From positions 1 to 64,000 of the forward strand of contig CAXBDQ010000002.1 in NCBI GenBank assembly GCA_963974675.1: DNA of 64,000 bases. Direction: 5' to 3'. This DNA is from Porticoccus sp963974675. GTDB lineage: Bacteria; Pseudomonadota; Gammaproteobacteria; Pseudomonadales; Porticoccaceae. Of this stretch, positions 43,027 through 52,435 are shown piece after piece (the stretch's first letter is position 1; the number at the start of each line of letters is the position of its first letter). Under the pieces are notes generated by a model. It had not been told where the DNA came from. It did not search any database and worked only from the letters and a program-made list of their open reading frames with translations. Both the position numbers and the translations under genes were made by a program.

Positions 43027-43686
43027 ATGAACATTAATTGGAACAACATAGATACCGTTCTACTTGATATGGACGGCACTCTGCTTGATCTACATTTTGA
43101 CAATTTTTTCTGGCTTACCCACTTACCCCGGCGTTATGCAGAGCATCACAACATCTGCCCAGACCAAGCGGCACGCGAGTTACATAAACGCTTTAATGAA
43201 AAACGTGGAACCCTAGACTGGTACTGCCTTGAATACTGGTCCAAGGAACTGTCATTAAATATTCGTCAGTTAAAGGAAGAAATTGATCACCTGATTCAGG
43301 AGCGACCTTTTACTCAAGAGTTCCTGAGACAATTGGGCGCTCATGGTAAACAACGCGTACTAATTACCAATGCACACCCACACAGTTTGGAGCTAAAGCT
43401 CGCGACCACAGGCATAAATTCATTACTTGATCATATCTATACATCACACCAATTTAACCAGCCCAAAGAATCTCAAAAATTTTGGCATGCACTGGCCGAC
43501 CAGCAGCACTTTGATCCCAAAAGAACCCTGTTCATTGATGATTCTATTGATGTACTCCATTCCGCTAAGCAATATGGCATTAGTCACCTGATCGGCATCA
43601 ATCAGCCCGATAGCCAGCAAGCCCCCAGAGAAATAGAAGGCTTTAGCACAATCACTCATTTTGATGAGATTTTTCCAAATGCCTAA
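43027..43686 (+). CDS. yrfG: HAD-family GMP/IMP nucleotidase YrfG
   Basis: Dephosphorylates purine mononucleotides. 219 residues, aligned end to end with E. coli YrfG. HAD motif I is LLDMDGTLLDL with nucleophile D14 and D16; motif II is LITNAHPH; motif IV is LFIDDSIDVL. The cap carries LDWYCLEYWS, a YrfG hallmark. It overlaps hslR by eight bases. The order yrfG-hslR-hslO-pckA is as in E. coli. Confidence 0.92.
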   Translation: MNINWNNIDTVLLDMDGTLLDLHFDNFFWLTHLPRRYAEHHNICPDQAARELHKRFNEKRGTLDWYCLEYWSKELSLNIRQLKEEIDHLIQERPFTQEFLRQLGAHGKQRVLITNAHPHSLELKLATTGINSLLDHIYTSHQFNQPKESQKFWHALADQQHFDPKRTLFIDDSIDVLHSAKQYGISHLIGINQPDSQQAPREIEGFSTITHFDEIFPNA

Positions 43687-44086
43687 ACAGAGCGAAGCGT
43701 TACAAAAAGTTCGTTTAGACAAATGGTTGTGGGCCGCACGTTTCTTTAAAACACGCACCTTAGCAAAGGCTGCCATTGAAGGCGGAAAAATCCACATAAA
43801 TGGCCAAAAGGCAAAACCGAGCAAAGAGCTTGCCTTGGGAGCAACACTCCGTATTCGACAGGGATTAGACGAAAAAACGGTGGTCGTTAATTCTCTCTCC
43901 GACCAGAGACGCGGTGCCAGCGAAGCATCAATACTGTATAACGAAACCCAAGAAAGTATCGACCTGCGCGACAAAAATGCTGCAGAGCGTAAGGCATCAA
44001 ACCACGGCATTACATTTCAGGATCAACGCCCCAACAAAAAGCAAAGGCGTCAAATCCACCGGTTCAAGGAGGACAACCAATCATGA
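43679..44086 (+). CDS. hslR: heat-shock protein 15 (S4 domain RNA-binding protein)
   Basis: Binds stalled 50S subunits carrying nascent chains and helps recycle them. 135 residues from the ATG at 43679, which overlaps the yrfG stop (ATGCCTAA); the frame opens at 43661, but those residues are not family-like. The S4 domain is at about 9-60 (VRLDKWLWAARFFKTRTLA, GGKIHINGQKAKPS). A basic, Gln-rich tail follows from about residue 95. The stop overlaps the DUF4124 start by four bases. Confidence 0.93.
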   Translation: MPKQSEALQKVRLDKWLWAARFFKTRTLAKAAIEGGKIHINGQKAKPSKELALGATLRIRQGLDEKTVVVNSLSDQRRGASEASILYNETQESIDLRDKNAAERKASNHGITFQDQRPNKKQRRQIHRFKEDNQS

Positions 44087-44556
44087 GGCACGGGATCGCC
44101 ATCAGCATCAAACAAGCAACACTAGGACTAACAATGCTTGGACTTCTAATTAGTTCATCACCTTCATTTTCCGGCATCTATCGTTGGACTGACGCCCAAG
44201 GGAAAGTACACTTTTCCGACCAACCGCCCGAGGAGCGAGTTGCTTCCGAAGAAGTGTCAAGTCAACTATCACCACTCAATCGTGATTCCAGCGCCCAGGA
44301 AACACAAAAACTACAACAGGTTTTTCAACAAGAAACACCCGAAGAAAAAGTTCTTCAACAACAAGAAAAAAACCAACAACAACAACGGGACCAGAAAACA
44401 AAAAAAGCCTGCCAACAAGCAACACAAAAATTACGCACGCTTCAGGGCCCCGTATACTTTGTCGACAAAAAAGGTAAAGAAATCATTGTTAGTGAAGAAG
44501 AACGAGCAGAGAGAGCTCAACAGTTAGAGCAAGAAATTCGGCGTTATTGTTCTTGA
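44083..44556 (+). CDS. secreted DUF4124 domain protein
   Basis: 157 residues. A long basic N-terminus and hydrophobic core (about 12-30) form a signal peptide. The DUF4124 motif GIYRWTDAQGKVHFSDQPP follows at about 31-49. The rest is a Gln/Glu/Lys-rich helical stretch (about 75-157) with poly-Gln runs, two cysteines and probable coiled coil. Function unknown; such proteins are exported and common in gammaproteobacteria. It overlaps hslR by ATGA and separates it from hslO, an insertion relative to E. coli. Confidence 0.82.
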   Translation: MRHGIAISIKQATLGLTMLGLLISSSPSFSGIYRWTDAQGKVHFSDQPPEERVASEEVSSQLSPLNRDSSAQETQKLQQVFQQETPEEKVLQQQEKNQQQQRDQKTKKACQQATQKLRTLQGPVYFVDKKGKEIIVSEEERAERAQQLEQEIRRYCS

Positions 44557-44673
44557 CCGTCAACGCCCCATACCGCTGCTTCAGTATTAAGTCATAAAGC
44601 AAAACCAAAGGAAATATAGACAAAGCGCATGAAGTGCCCTACATTCCGCGCGCTTTGTAGAGGAGCATCAATA

Positions 44674-45564
44674 ATGTCTACCAGCGATCAACTTCAACGA
44701 TTTATCTTTGAACACTCAGATATTCGAGGTGAAATACTGACGCTGGAAAAAAGCTATCAAGACGTGCTTGCAAACGGTGACTACCCCGAAGCGATACAAC
44801 TACTGATTGGTCAATTCCTTGCAGCAGCCGGGTTACTTAGTGCAACCCTAAAATTTGAGGGGGTCATTACCCTTCAGGCACAGGGTTCTGGGCCCCTTTC
44901 ATTCATCATGTCCGACTGTTCTCGCCATCACAATCTGAGAGCCATTGCCAAATTCGATCCAAAACTCTCCTATAAAAGTGATACTCCTCTTACGGAATTG
45001 ATTGGAAAGGGAATCCTGACGCTAACGATCGACCCAAGTGAAGGTGAGCGCTACCAAGGTATCGTCCCACTGGAGTCGCTCTCACTTGCCGAATGCCTAG
45101 AGGACTACTTTGCCCGCTCAGAGCAACTAAAAACCCGGATTTGGTTGAGTGCAGAAACAAAAAGCAACACCCCAAAAGCAGCAGGTCTATTACTTCAAGC
45201 ATTACCCAGCCAACTGGAGGCTACGCCTGAGGAGAACCAGCGTTTATGGGAGCACACCACTCAACTGGCCGACACTATTACACCCGAAGAGCAATTGACA
45301 CTTAATCATGATGAGCAACTTTTTCGATTATTTCATCAAGATGAATTACGTCTCTTTGAACCAAGCCCGGTTCAATTTTTTTGTAGTTGTTCTGAAGAGC
45401 GTTTTGCTAACGCTTTGGTCTCAATGGGCCAGGAAGAAATCCATAGCATACTCAAAGAAAACAGCTTCATTTCGATCAACTGTGAATTCTGCCATCAACA
45501 ATACCGCTTCGATGAGACCGATATAGCAGAACTGTTTGGAGAAAACCCGCCAACACTCCACTAG
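44674..45564 (+). CDS. hslO: redox-regulated chaperone Hsp33
   Basis: Holdase switched on by oxidation and heat. 296 residues from the ATG at 44674, which has GAGGAG upstream; the frame begins at 44629, but those codons are not family-like. The C-terminal zinc switch is complete: C237-x-C239 and C270-x2-C273. The N-terminal domain has QRFIFEHSDIRGE and GPLSFIMSDCS. It sits between the DUF4124 gene and pckA. Confidence 0.96.
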   Translation: MSTSDQLQRFIFEHSDIRGEILTLEKSYQDVLANGDYPEAIQLLIGQFLAAAGLLSATLKFEGVITLQAQGSGPLSFIMSDCSRHHNLRAIAKFDPKLSYKSDTPLTELIGKGILTLTIDPSEGERYQGIVPLESLSLAECLEDYFARSEQLKTRIWLSAETKSNTPKAAGLLLQALPSQLEATPEENQRLWEHTTQLADTITPEEQLTLNHDEQLFRLFHQDELRLFEPSPVQFFCSCSEERFANALVSMGQEEIHSILKENSFISINCEFCHQQYRFDETDIAELFGENPPTLH

Positions 45565-45576
45565 TGGATATTTTTC

Positions 45577-45585
45577 TGGCATAAT
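45577..45585 (+). promoter_or_regulatory. extended -10 promoter before pckA
   Basis: TGG followed by CATAAT (45580-45585) forms an extended -10, 109 bases before the pckA ATG. The -35 region is poor. The 100-base leader shows no clear operator. Confidence 0.45.
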
Positions 45586-45694
45586 TGCGCACCTTTTTAG
45601 CTCAACAGGTTTTCCTTGCGAGCATGGGACATAAACGATGATACCGAAAACGAACTCAACTCATAGATAGGATACCCTGACAGGACTAATACTG

Positions 45695-47254
45695 ATGACA
45701 CAAATCGAAGACTCTGCTGTGAATGTATACACTGACTTGTGCTCTGCTGAGTTAATAGAGCTGGCGCTTAAAAATGGAGAAGGCCACCTCACAGACACCG
45801 GAGCCTTTCTCTCAGTAACTGGAAAACGAACTGGCCGTTCACCTGCCGACCGTTTTATTGTTGAAGAACCCAGCAGCCAAAATGACATTGGCTGGGGACC
45901 GGTCAACCGTCCCTTCGATCAGGAAAAATTCAATGCTCTGTGGGATCGCGTAGAAACCCACTTGGCAGAAAAAGATCGTTATGTCTCTCACCTCCACGTT
46001 GGGCAGGATACCGAACACTACCTTGCCGTAAAAGTGACCACGGAAACAGCTTGGCATAATCTGTTTGCCCGCAATATGTTTATCCGTTCAGAAAAATACA
46101 ACCCTTCAAACAAAGAGCCTTGGAAGATTTTGCATGCTGCAAATTTCACCTGTGATCCTGTACGTGATGGCACCAACAGTGAAGCTGTAGGCATCATCAA
46201 CTTTGGTCAACGCAAGGTGCTGATTGCTGGATTGAAATATGCCGGCGAAATGAAGAAGGCGATGTTCTCGGTACAAAACTTTTTACTGCCAGAAAAAGAC
46301 GTGATGCCCATGCACTGTGCAGCCAATGTCGGCAAAGAAGGCGATGTATGCTTGTTCTTTGGCTTATCGGGCACAGGCAAGACCACCCTCTCTGCTGACC
46401 CCGATCGCTACCTGATTGGCGATGACGAGCACGGCTGGACGAAAGGCGCTGTATTTAATATGGAAGGTGGTTGCTATGCAAAAACCATCAATCTGAGCCA
46501 GAAAAATGAACCTGTCATCTGGGATGCCATTCGTTTTGGTGCCATTGTAGAAAATGTTGCTACCAACGAACATCGCACGGCAGACTACGATGACACAAGC
46601 CTCACCGAAAACGGTCGTTGCAGCTACCCGCTGGAACATGTGGATTTACGCAGCAAGGAAAACCGCGCTGGCGAACCAAAGAATGTCATCTTCTTAACCT
46701 GTGACGTCTCTGGGGTATTACCCCCTGTTTCTATTCTGTCCAAAGAAGCGGCGGCCTACCACTTCCTTAGTGGTTACACAGCGCGCGTAGGCTCCACAGA
46801 AATGGGGGGAGCCAAAGGTATTCAATTGGCCTTCTCTACCTGCTTTGGCGCTCCGTTTATGCCACGCCCTGCCAATGTATATGCAGAATTACTGATGAAA
46901 CATATTGAAGACTTCGGCAGTCGAGTCTATCTGGTTAACACGGGCTGGACTGGTGGTTCAGGCGCACCTGATGGTGCCGGCTCTCGCTTTCCCATCCCGG
47001 TGACTCGCGGCATTATTGCTGCTATTCAAAATAGTGATTTGGAAGAAGTTGAAACGATTAAACTGCCCGGGCTAAACCTAGAAATTCCAACCAGTGTACC
47101 GGGTGTTGACGGCTACTACCTCAACCCACGTGAAACCTGGGAAGATAAAGCAGCCTATGATGAACAAGCCGCTAAATTGGCAAAACTATTTGTTGAAAAC
47201 ATTCAGAAGTTTGATGTTTCCGAAAGTGTTCTCCAGGCTGGTCCGCAGATATAA
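45695..47254 (+). CDS. pckA: phosphoenolpyruvate carboxykinase (ATP)
   Basis: Converts oxaloacetate and ATP to PEP, CO2 and ADP, the entry step of gluconeogenesis. 519 residues. The substrate segment GKRTGRSPADRF (about 48-59), the kinase-1a P-loop GLSGTGKTTLSAD (about 224-236), the metal-binding LIGDDEHGW, and the ENVATNEHRTADYDD stretch are present. It ends the yrfG-hslR-hslO-pckA neighbourhood and is followed by a strong terminator shared with hemY. Confidence 0.97.
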   Translation: MTQIEDSAVNVYTDLCSAELIELALKNGEGHLTDTGAFLSVTGKRTGRSPADRFIVEEPSSQNDIGWGPVNRPFDQEKFNALWDRVETHLAEKDRYVSHLHVGQDTEHYLAVKVTTETAWHNLFARNMFIRSEKYNPSNKEPWKILHAANFTCDPVRDGTNSEAVGIINFGQRKVLIAGLKYAGEMKKAMFSVQNFLLPEKDVMPMHCAANVGKEGDVCLFFGLSGTGKTTLSADPDRYLIGDDEHGWTKGAVFNMEGGCYAKTINLSQKNEPVIWDAIRFGAIVENVATNEHRTADYDDTSLTENGRCSYPLEHVDLRSKENRAGEPKNVIFLTCDVSGVLPPVSILSKEAAAYHFLSGYTARVGSTEMGGAKGIQLAFSTCFGAPFMPRPANVYAELLMKHIEDFGSRVYLVNTGWTGGSGAPDGAGSRFPIPVTRGIIAAIQNSDLEEVETIKLPGLNLEIPTSVPGVDGYYLNPRETWEDKAAYDEQAAKLAKLFVENIQKFDVSESVLQAGPQI

Positions 47255-47283
47255 CCCTAGAGCTCATCAAAAAATAGCTCTAT

Positions 47284-47314
47284 AAAAAAAGGCGGCTTTC
47301 ATAGCCGCCTTTTT
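47284..47314. terminator. bidirectional terminator between pckA and hemY
   Basis: GGCGGCT (47291-47297) and AGCCGCC (47303-47309) form a perfect seven-base stem with a TTCAT loop, flanked by seven A on the left and five T on the right. It can end pckA on the plus strand and hemY on the minus strand. Confidence 0.92.
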
Positions 47315-47334
47315 ATTTTCCTGTTTTTATTGGC

Positions 47335-48546
47335 TTAAGCCAACTGAGTACTCAACGCTAAACCTTTTTGATAATACTCCGTGCTTTTCTTATGCTCACC
47401 CAACTGAATCATCAAACGGGCTAGTTCTGCATAGGCTTCAGATTGCACCTTCAATGCAACAGAGCTCTCCAGATAATCTCGCGCCTTACCCCATAATTGA
47501 TTACGCTGACTAAGACGTCCAAGCGCCAGCATCAACTCAGGATCATTAGGCCGTTGACGCAACCAACTCTCGGCAGTAATCAGCTGTTTCTGAGGGTCAG
47601 CACCCTCTACAATACCGTAAAGCTTCACCAAGGCATCATCCCAGTCTGTCTTCAGAGATTTACGCAGTAACGTTTCTGCACGCCCCCCCTCACCCAGTTG
47701 ATACAAACAAGTGATATACGACAACAGCACACGTTTAATCGCCCTCACGTTTTTAGGCATGTCATGCCATAACTGAATGACAGCTTCGGTATCTGCTGAA
47801 CGACCAGTTTTTTTTGCCTGTACCACAAGTGCGGCTAATAAAGAAGAATACACCTCAGATTCGACTCGCTGCATAGCCCGCTTGTTAAATACCTTATAAC
47901 GCCTGAAATCAGGTAATAGTTTTTCCAAACTGCTCCAATCTTTAAGACCTCTGTAGGCGTTATTAAGCAAACGTAAAATTAGCGGGTGGTCGGGAGCCTT
48001 AACATGAAGTCGCTGTAAAATAGCCAAAGCCTCTTCATAATGCTCTTCTCGCAAATACATTCGGGACTGAGCCAAACCAATGGCCAGTTCACCCCCGGGG
48101 CTTACCTCCCGAGCCTTTGCCAATAATTGGTCAGCTTCTTCTCGACTACCTATTTCATAGGCCGAGTCTGCTGCCGCCAAATAGTTAATCAGAGGCATTT
48201 CAGAATGCTTTGCAGATTTCTTAAGTGATCGGCGAGCCTGATCCCAATGTCCTTCAATATACTGCAACAGTCCCCGAGCTGTTTGTGTGCGATACCGCTG
48301 CTGCCTAATAGAGTCTCGCTCTTTGAAATATTTTTGGCTCGGTTCAACAAACATTCGTAACAGGCTTTTTATCAGCCTCCAAACCACCCATACGATCAAC
48401 ACAATTAACAGGAGCGTCCATAAACTCATATCTATTGTATAGTTTCCGTAGGCAATCAGAATATAGCCGCCGTTCTCTATCATCTGCCAAGCCAGCAGCC
48501 CGCCAACAACAGCAATTACCGCGACGATCAACAGTAAACCTCTCAC
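47335..48546 (-). CDS. hemY: haem biosynthesis-associated membrane TPR protein HemY
   Basis: 403 residues. Two N-terminal membrane helices (about 4-20 and 38-60) precede a cytoplasmic or membrane-proximal TPR array (about 85-400). It matches the HemY_N family of the hemCDXY operon; its role in late haem steps is not biochemically defined and differs from the Gram-positive HemY oxidase. The ATG overlaps the hemX stop by four bases. Last gene of the operon, with a terminator 20 bases on. Confidence 0.93.
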   Translation of the reverse strand: MRGLLLIVAVIAVVGGLLAWQMIENGGYILIAYGNYTIDMSLWTLLLIVLIVWVVWRLIKSLLRMFVEPSQKYFKERDSIRQQRYRTQTARGLLQYIEGHWDQARRSLKKSAKHSEMPLINYLAAADSAYEIGSREEADQLLAKAREVSPGGELAIGLAQSRMYLREEHYEEALAILQRLHVKAPDHPLILRLLNNAYRGLKDWSSLEKLLPDFRRYKVFNKRAMQRVESEVYSSLLAALVVQAKKTGRSADTEAVIQLWHDMPKNVRAIKRVLLSYITCLYQLGEGGRAETLLRKSLKTDWDDALVKLYGIVEGADPQKQLITAESWLRQRPNDPELMLALGRLSQRNQLWGKARDYLESSVALKVQSEAYAELARLMIQLGEHKKSTEYYQKGLALSTQLA

Positions 48547-49799
48547 TGCTGGTCTCCTTCAGGGGTTTCCTCTGGTGCCTGAATCCTATGCCGTTTATGC
48601 CAACTATCAATATAATCCCTGAGGACTTCTAGCCCCTCAGATATATCAGGAAGCTCCTGTGTCACATTCTGCTGCGCTAAAAGCGCTAACTGATCTACCA
48701 AGGGTAAAACTGAGTCGTTCAGTTCAAAATTATTATTGAGCCATTGCTGCGCTTTTTCCAAGCTGGCCTGATAAATCACCTGCTCTTCACGCAACAAAGC
48801 CATCTGGGCTTGCTCAAACATGATGGCAAGATTATGACGAAGACGTTGATCCTCTTCTGCCGAAGGTAACGGGGTCAAGGGAGTATCGCGTCGTTGAATC
48901 CGGATAAGCTCACCTGCGCTATCCAGTGCTGTCTGAAAACCATGAAGTAATTGATTCCTCCACCCATCAGATACAGCTGTCGTATCAACATCAGCAACGA
49001 TTGGCTTGTCCGCCTCCACCTCAATAGCTATCAGCGGCAGCTTGACCAACTGATCAGACAGCGCGCCTAACTGAAGATACAGACCCTCTCGATCAACCAT
49101 TGCCGTAGAGCGTAACGTAGTGATGCTCTTTGCCAACGCTGCTCGAACAGCCAACAGATCTACTTCATCCAAATCCCTTAAAATACTATCGGCGGTTACC
49201 AGCAATGTAATCGCATTTTTGGTGTTTCTTTCCGTAATCAACCGCTGATTAGCTAAGCGAATGAGATACTCAGCTTCCGCCAGCAACCAATCAGATCTCG
49301 ACGTTGTGGACAACTCATGCAAGCGACGAGAATGACTATTAATTGTTAACTGGAATCCTTGAACCGTCTGATTCAACTCAGCTTGTTGCTGCTGCCGCTC
49401 ACGGCGCTCATCATTTAAACGCTGCTCCAGGCGCTGAATGGTAGCTTCCTGGCTAGCCAAGTTTTTTTGTGCAACCGGCTCCTGTTGTTGGAGCTGATAA
49501 AACCACCAACCTGCTGCTCCGGCAACGGCAAGGAGTAACAACAGGCAGAGTAAAAACAGTGTTTTCACCAAGGCGCCACTACCTGATGCCTTTTTAGTCG
49601 GCACAGGCTCTTTTTCAGGCTTCACTGCTTTTTTAGGGGATGGTTTTTCTTGTGATGCTGCTGCGTTGTCTACTTCCGAGGACGCGGTTGATGACACCTC
49701 GGATGATTGCACGGCGGGGACAGATTCCGACTTAACTGTATCGGCAAGCTTGTCTCCATTATTTTTTTTCTGTTCCTGACTGTCGTCTTTATTATCCAC
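48543..49799 (-). CDS. hemX: HemX family membrane protein
   Basis: 418 residues from a GTG at 49799, with AGGG about nine bases upstream. The frame is open to 49895, but that part overlaps hemD and lacks HemX character. Order: an acidic/Lys-rich low-complexity segment (1-70), a membrane helix (about 80-100, LFLLCLLLLLAVAGAAGWWF), a coiled coil (about 105-155) and a helical domain. Often labelled uroporphyrinogen-III methyltransferase, but no methyltransferase motif is visible, so I regard that label as wrong. It probably supports the haem enzymes at the membrane. Confidence 0.88.
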   Translation of the reverse strand: MDNKDDSQEQKKNNGDKLADTVKSESVPAVQSSEVSSTASSEVDNAAASQEKPSPKKAVKPEKEPVPTKKASGSGALVKTLFLLCLLLLLAVAGAAGWWFYQLQQQEPVAQKNLASQEATIQRLEQRLNDERRERQQQQAELNQTVQGFQLTINSHSRRLHELSTTSRSDWLLAEAEYLIRLANQRLITERNTKNAITLLVTADSILRDLDEVDLLAVRAALAKSITTLRSTAMVDREGLYLQLGALSDQLVKLPLIAIEVEADKPIVADVDTTAVSDGWRNQLLHGFQTALDSAGELIRIQRRDTPLTPLPSAEEDQRLRHNLAIMFEQAQMALLREEQVIYQASLEKAQQWLNNNFELNDSVLPLVDQLALLAQQNVTQELPDISEGLEVLRDYIDSWHKRHRIQAPEETPEGDQQ

Positions 49800-49827
49800 T
49801 GACCAAATCCCTGCAGATGACTCATTT

Positions 49828-50631
49828 TTAACCTTTATTACTGTACCACCCTCGCAATGCCGAAACCATGTCTTCAGGCAATGCCGTATCCGCACAAATC
49901 ACATTTTTGAAACCTGTGTCTCGTGCCAATCCACAGACTCGCTCACCAGGCACCAATAAAGGGAGCTGCCTAAGTGCATGCTGACGTTCTTTCTGAACCA
50001 CGGAAATTAAAGTGCTCAGTAATTCACCACTATGAACAATCACTAAATCTAATTCGCCCGACAACAGCAGTTGATTGATTTCTTGAGAAAATTCAGCCGT
50101 TGATTCTCGGCGATACAGCTCACATTGGCTGACAACGGCACCACGACAACTCAATTGTTCCGTCAGCAATTGACGACCACCAACACCAGAAAAAATTAAT
50201 ACGTGCTCCCCCATAAGATTCTGTAAGGAGGGCAATGCCAACAATCCTTCACTATTGGAAAACTCCACTGGAAGCTCTGCTTTTACATTCCAGGCCTCCA
50301 GCTCCGCTGCAGTGCTTTTGCCTACAGCATAGTAGCGAGTACCAATGGGGAGCCCATCTGGCACGGGCCAATAGCGATCCAACCAATCCAGCGCCAAACT
50401 TGCCGCAGTACGACTCACAAAAATTACCCGGCCATAGCGAGAAAAACCAAGAATATGGGGCTTGATTTTATCAGTATCCAAAGTACCCACCAGCGGCGAA
50501 ATGTTCATTACAGGACAGTGGTGAAGCCTCACTCCGTCGCTAATTAGTACATTCGCAAAGGTACTTGAACCCTGAATCAAAGGTTGCTCAGGACGAACAA
50601 GGAGAGCTCGCAATCCTGTTAAATTAGACAC
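49828..50631 (-). CDS. hemD: uroporphyrinogen-III synthase
   Basis: Cyclises hydroxymethylbilane with inversion of ring D to uroporphyrinogen III. 267 residues in a two-lobed fold. The family is poorly conserved, but RALLVRPEQP at the start, the VIFVSRTAA segment (about 69-77), AVGKSTA near 102 and LIFSGVGGRQLL (about 145-156) are recognisable. It starts three bases after hemC ends, with hemX downstream. Confidence 0.94.
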   Translation of the reverse strand: MSNLTGLRALLVRPEQPLIQGSSTFANVLISDGVRLHHCPVMNISPLVGTLDTDKIKPHILGFSRYGRVIFVSRTAASLALDWLDRYWPVPDGLPIGTRYYAVGKSTAAELEAWNVKAELPVEFSNSEGLLALPSLQNLMGEHVLIFSGVGGRQLLTEQLSCRGAVVSQCELYRRESTAEFSQEINQLLLSGELDLVIVHSGELLSTLISVVQKERQHALRQLPLLVPGERVCGLARDTGFKNVICADTALPEDMVSALRGWYSNKG

Positions 50632-50634
50632 GTT

Positions 50635-51591
50635 TTAGCTATCCCCATAGACCTTGTCGAGAATCTTACCAGCGCCTTGGGCTAGGAGTTTTTTCGCCAA
50701 CTCGACACCAAGAACTTCCGCATCAACCGCCTTGCCACGAATATCATCACGGATAACCTGCTTGCCATCGGGCGACCCAACCAACCCCCTGAGCCAAACT
50801 TCATCTTCTCCCTGGCCGACCAAAATGGCATAACAAGCGATAGGCACCTGGCACCCGCCCTGAAGGTGACGATTCATTGCACGCTCAGCCATGACACAGT
50901 GAGCGGTAGGAGCATGATGCAGATGCTGAAGTAGTGACTTCACCCGGTCATCATCAAGGCGAATCTCGACGCCCACAGCGCCTTGACCACCTGCAGGTAA
51001 AGAATTTTCAGGTGCGATGCGCTGTCGAATACGCTCACCCATGTCTAATCGCACTAAACCCGCTGTAGCCAGAATAATCGCGTCATACTCGCCATTATCC
51101 AACTTACTCAAACGTGTATTGACATTGCCCCGCAATTCGAGAACTTCCAGTGACGGAAAACATTCCCGCAGCTGGGTTTGTCGACGCAAACTGGAGGTCC
51201 CGACACGGCCCCCCACAGGCAGATTATCCAAACAGTCATAGTGATTGGATACAAACGCATCGGTTGGATCTTCCCGCTCACAAATGACACTGAGCCCAAG
51301 TCCTTCTGGAAACTCCATGGGAACATCCTTCATGGAATGCACAGCAATATCTGCGCGGCCATCAAGCAAAGCGGCTTCAAGCTCTTTAACAAAAAGCCCC
51401 TTTCCTCCGACTTTTGCCAAAGGCGTATCAAGGATTTTGTCTCCACGGGTAGTGAAACTGACCAATTCAACCTTTAAGCCAGGATAACGTTGTTGTAACA
51501 GCGTCTGCACATGCTCTGCCTGCCAAAGTGCTAGCGGACTTTTACGTGTTGCAATACGTAGTGTTGCGGTATGAGATAACGGAGATGTCAT
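50635..51591 (-). CDS. hemC: hydroxymethylbilane synthase (porphobilinogen deaminase)
   Basis: Links four porphobilinogens into hydroxymethylbilane. 318 residues from the ATG at 51591; an upstream in-frame TTG at 51603 is unlikely. RIATRKSPLALWQAEHV at the start, MKDVP, GTSSLRRQ and the dipyrromethane-anchoring cysteine in GGCQVPIA are intact. First of hemCDXY, 106 bases after algR, the order seen in Pseudomonas. Confidence 0.97.
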   Translation of the reverse strand: MTSPLSHTATLRIATRKSPLALWQAEHVQTLLQQRYPGLKVELVSFTTRGDKILDTPLAKVGGKGLFVKELEAALLDGRADIAVHSMKDVPMEFPEGLGLSVICEREDPTDAFVSNHYDCLDNLPVGGRVGTSSLRRQTQLRECFPSLEVLELRGNVNTRLSKLDNGEYDAIILATAGLVRLDMGERIRQRIAPENSLPAGGQGAVGVEIRLDDDRVKSLLQHLHHAPTAHCVMAERAMNRHLQGGCQVPIACYAILVGQGEDEVWLRGLVGSPDGKQVIRDDIRGKAVDAEVLGVELAKKLLAQGAGKILDKVYGDS

Positions 51592-51697
51592 GAGAAGTAA
51601 CAACCAAAACTATATAAGGGTGGAATTGTAACAAATTGTCCTATGGGCAGGCACGAGAACCAAAAACTGACAATCCGAAAGCGAGAAACTATTTCAA

Positions 51698-52435
51698 CTA
51701 AATTTGTTCGAGTAATTTGCGTAAAGGGGCAACATGACGACGACTCACCTGAGGACGAAAGTCCAGCCCCTGCAAACGCACAAAATACTGGCCACTGATG
51801 TTGCGGTCGATCCCCTCTATATGAGGAATAGAAACCAGCGCATTACGATGAATACGGACAAAACGTCCATCGTGCTCTTCTTCCAGATATTTCAGTGTTT
51901 CATCTAACAATGACTCACCTTGAGAATGATGCGCGCGGACATATTTATCATCAGCCTGGAATAAACGGATATCATTGATAGCTACGAGATCAATTCCCCG
52001 GCGACTCTTAGACGCCAAATGACTCTGCTTACCATTTTTCAGAACTCGCGAATCTTGCAGCTCATGTAACTGGGCTTTATTGACACGCCTAGTGCGAGAA
52101 ATAGCATTTTCCAACTCAACTTGCTTCACAGGCTTTAATAGATACCCGATGGCTTGGGTAGAAAAGGCTTCCACCGCATAATCATCATAGGCCGTACAAA
52201 AGACCACTGCTGGCGGTGGTTCAATTTTTGCCAAATGTTGGGCCGCGGCTAAACCATCCATCCCTGGCATTCTGACATCCATAAACACCAAATCAGGAAC
52301 AAGTTCTTTCGCCACAGCTAAAGCTTCTTCACCACTACCCGCATCACCCACAACCGTACAATTATCTACAGCTGATAACATCCTACGCAGCCTATCACGA
52401 GCAAGAGGTTCATCATCAACGATCAAAACTCTCAT
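51698..52435 (-). CDS. algR: AlgR-type LytTR response regulator
   Basis: 245 residues. The receiver domain (1-120) has acidic DDE (7-9), phospho-acceptor D53 (FMDVRMPG) and KPV near 103. The LytTR DNA-binding domain (about 140-243) contains FQADDKYVRAHH and FVRIHRNALVS. In Pseudomonas AlgR with AlgZ controls alginate and type IV pilus/twitching genes (fimU-pilVWXY). The algZ-algR-hemC linkage here matches that arrangement, so orthology is likely, though its targets are not in the window. It overlaps algZ by ATGA. Confidence 0.92.
   Translation of the reverse strand: MRVLIVDDEPLARDRLRRMLSAVDNCTVVGDAGSGEEALAVAKELVPDLVFMDVRMPGMDGLAAAQHLAKIEPPPAVVFCTAYDDYAVEAFSTQAIGYLLKPVKQVELENAISRTRRVNKAQLHELQDSRVLKNGKQSHLASKSRRGIDLVAINDIRLFQADDKYVRAHHSQGESLLDETLKYLEEEHDGRFVRIHRNALVSIPHIEGIDRNISGQYFVRLQGLDFRPQVSRRHVAPLRKLLEQI

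Noticed and set aside
43444..44010. 188-codon minus-strand frame across yrfG and hslR
   Set aside because: Opposite two recognised genes; shadow frame.
48543..49895. hemX with the longer 450-residue start
   Set aside because: The extra residues overlap hemD and are unlike HemX N-termini; the GTG at 49799 has a ribosome site.
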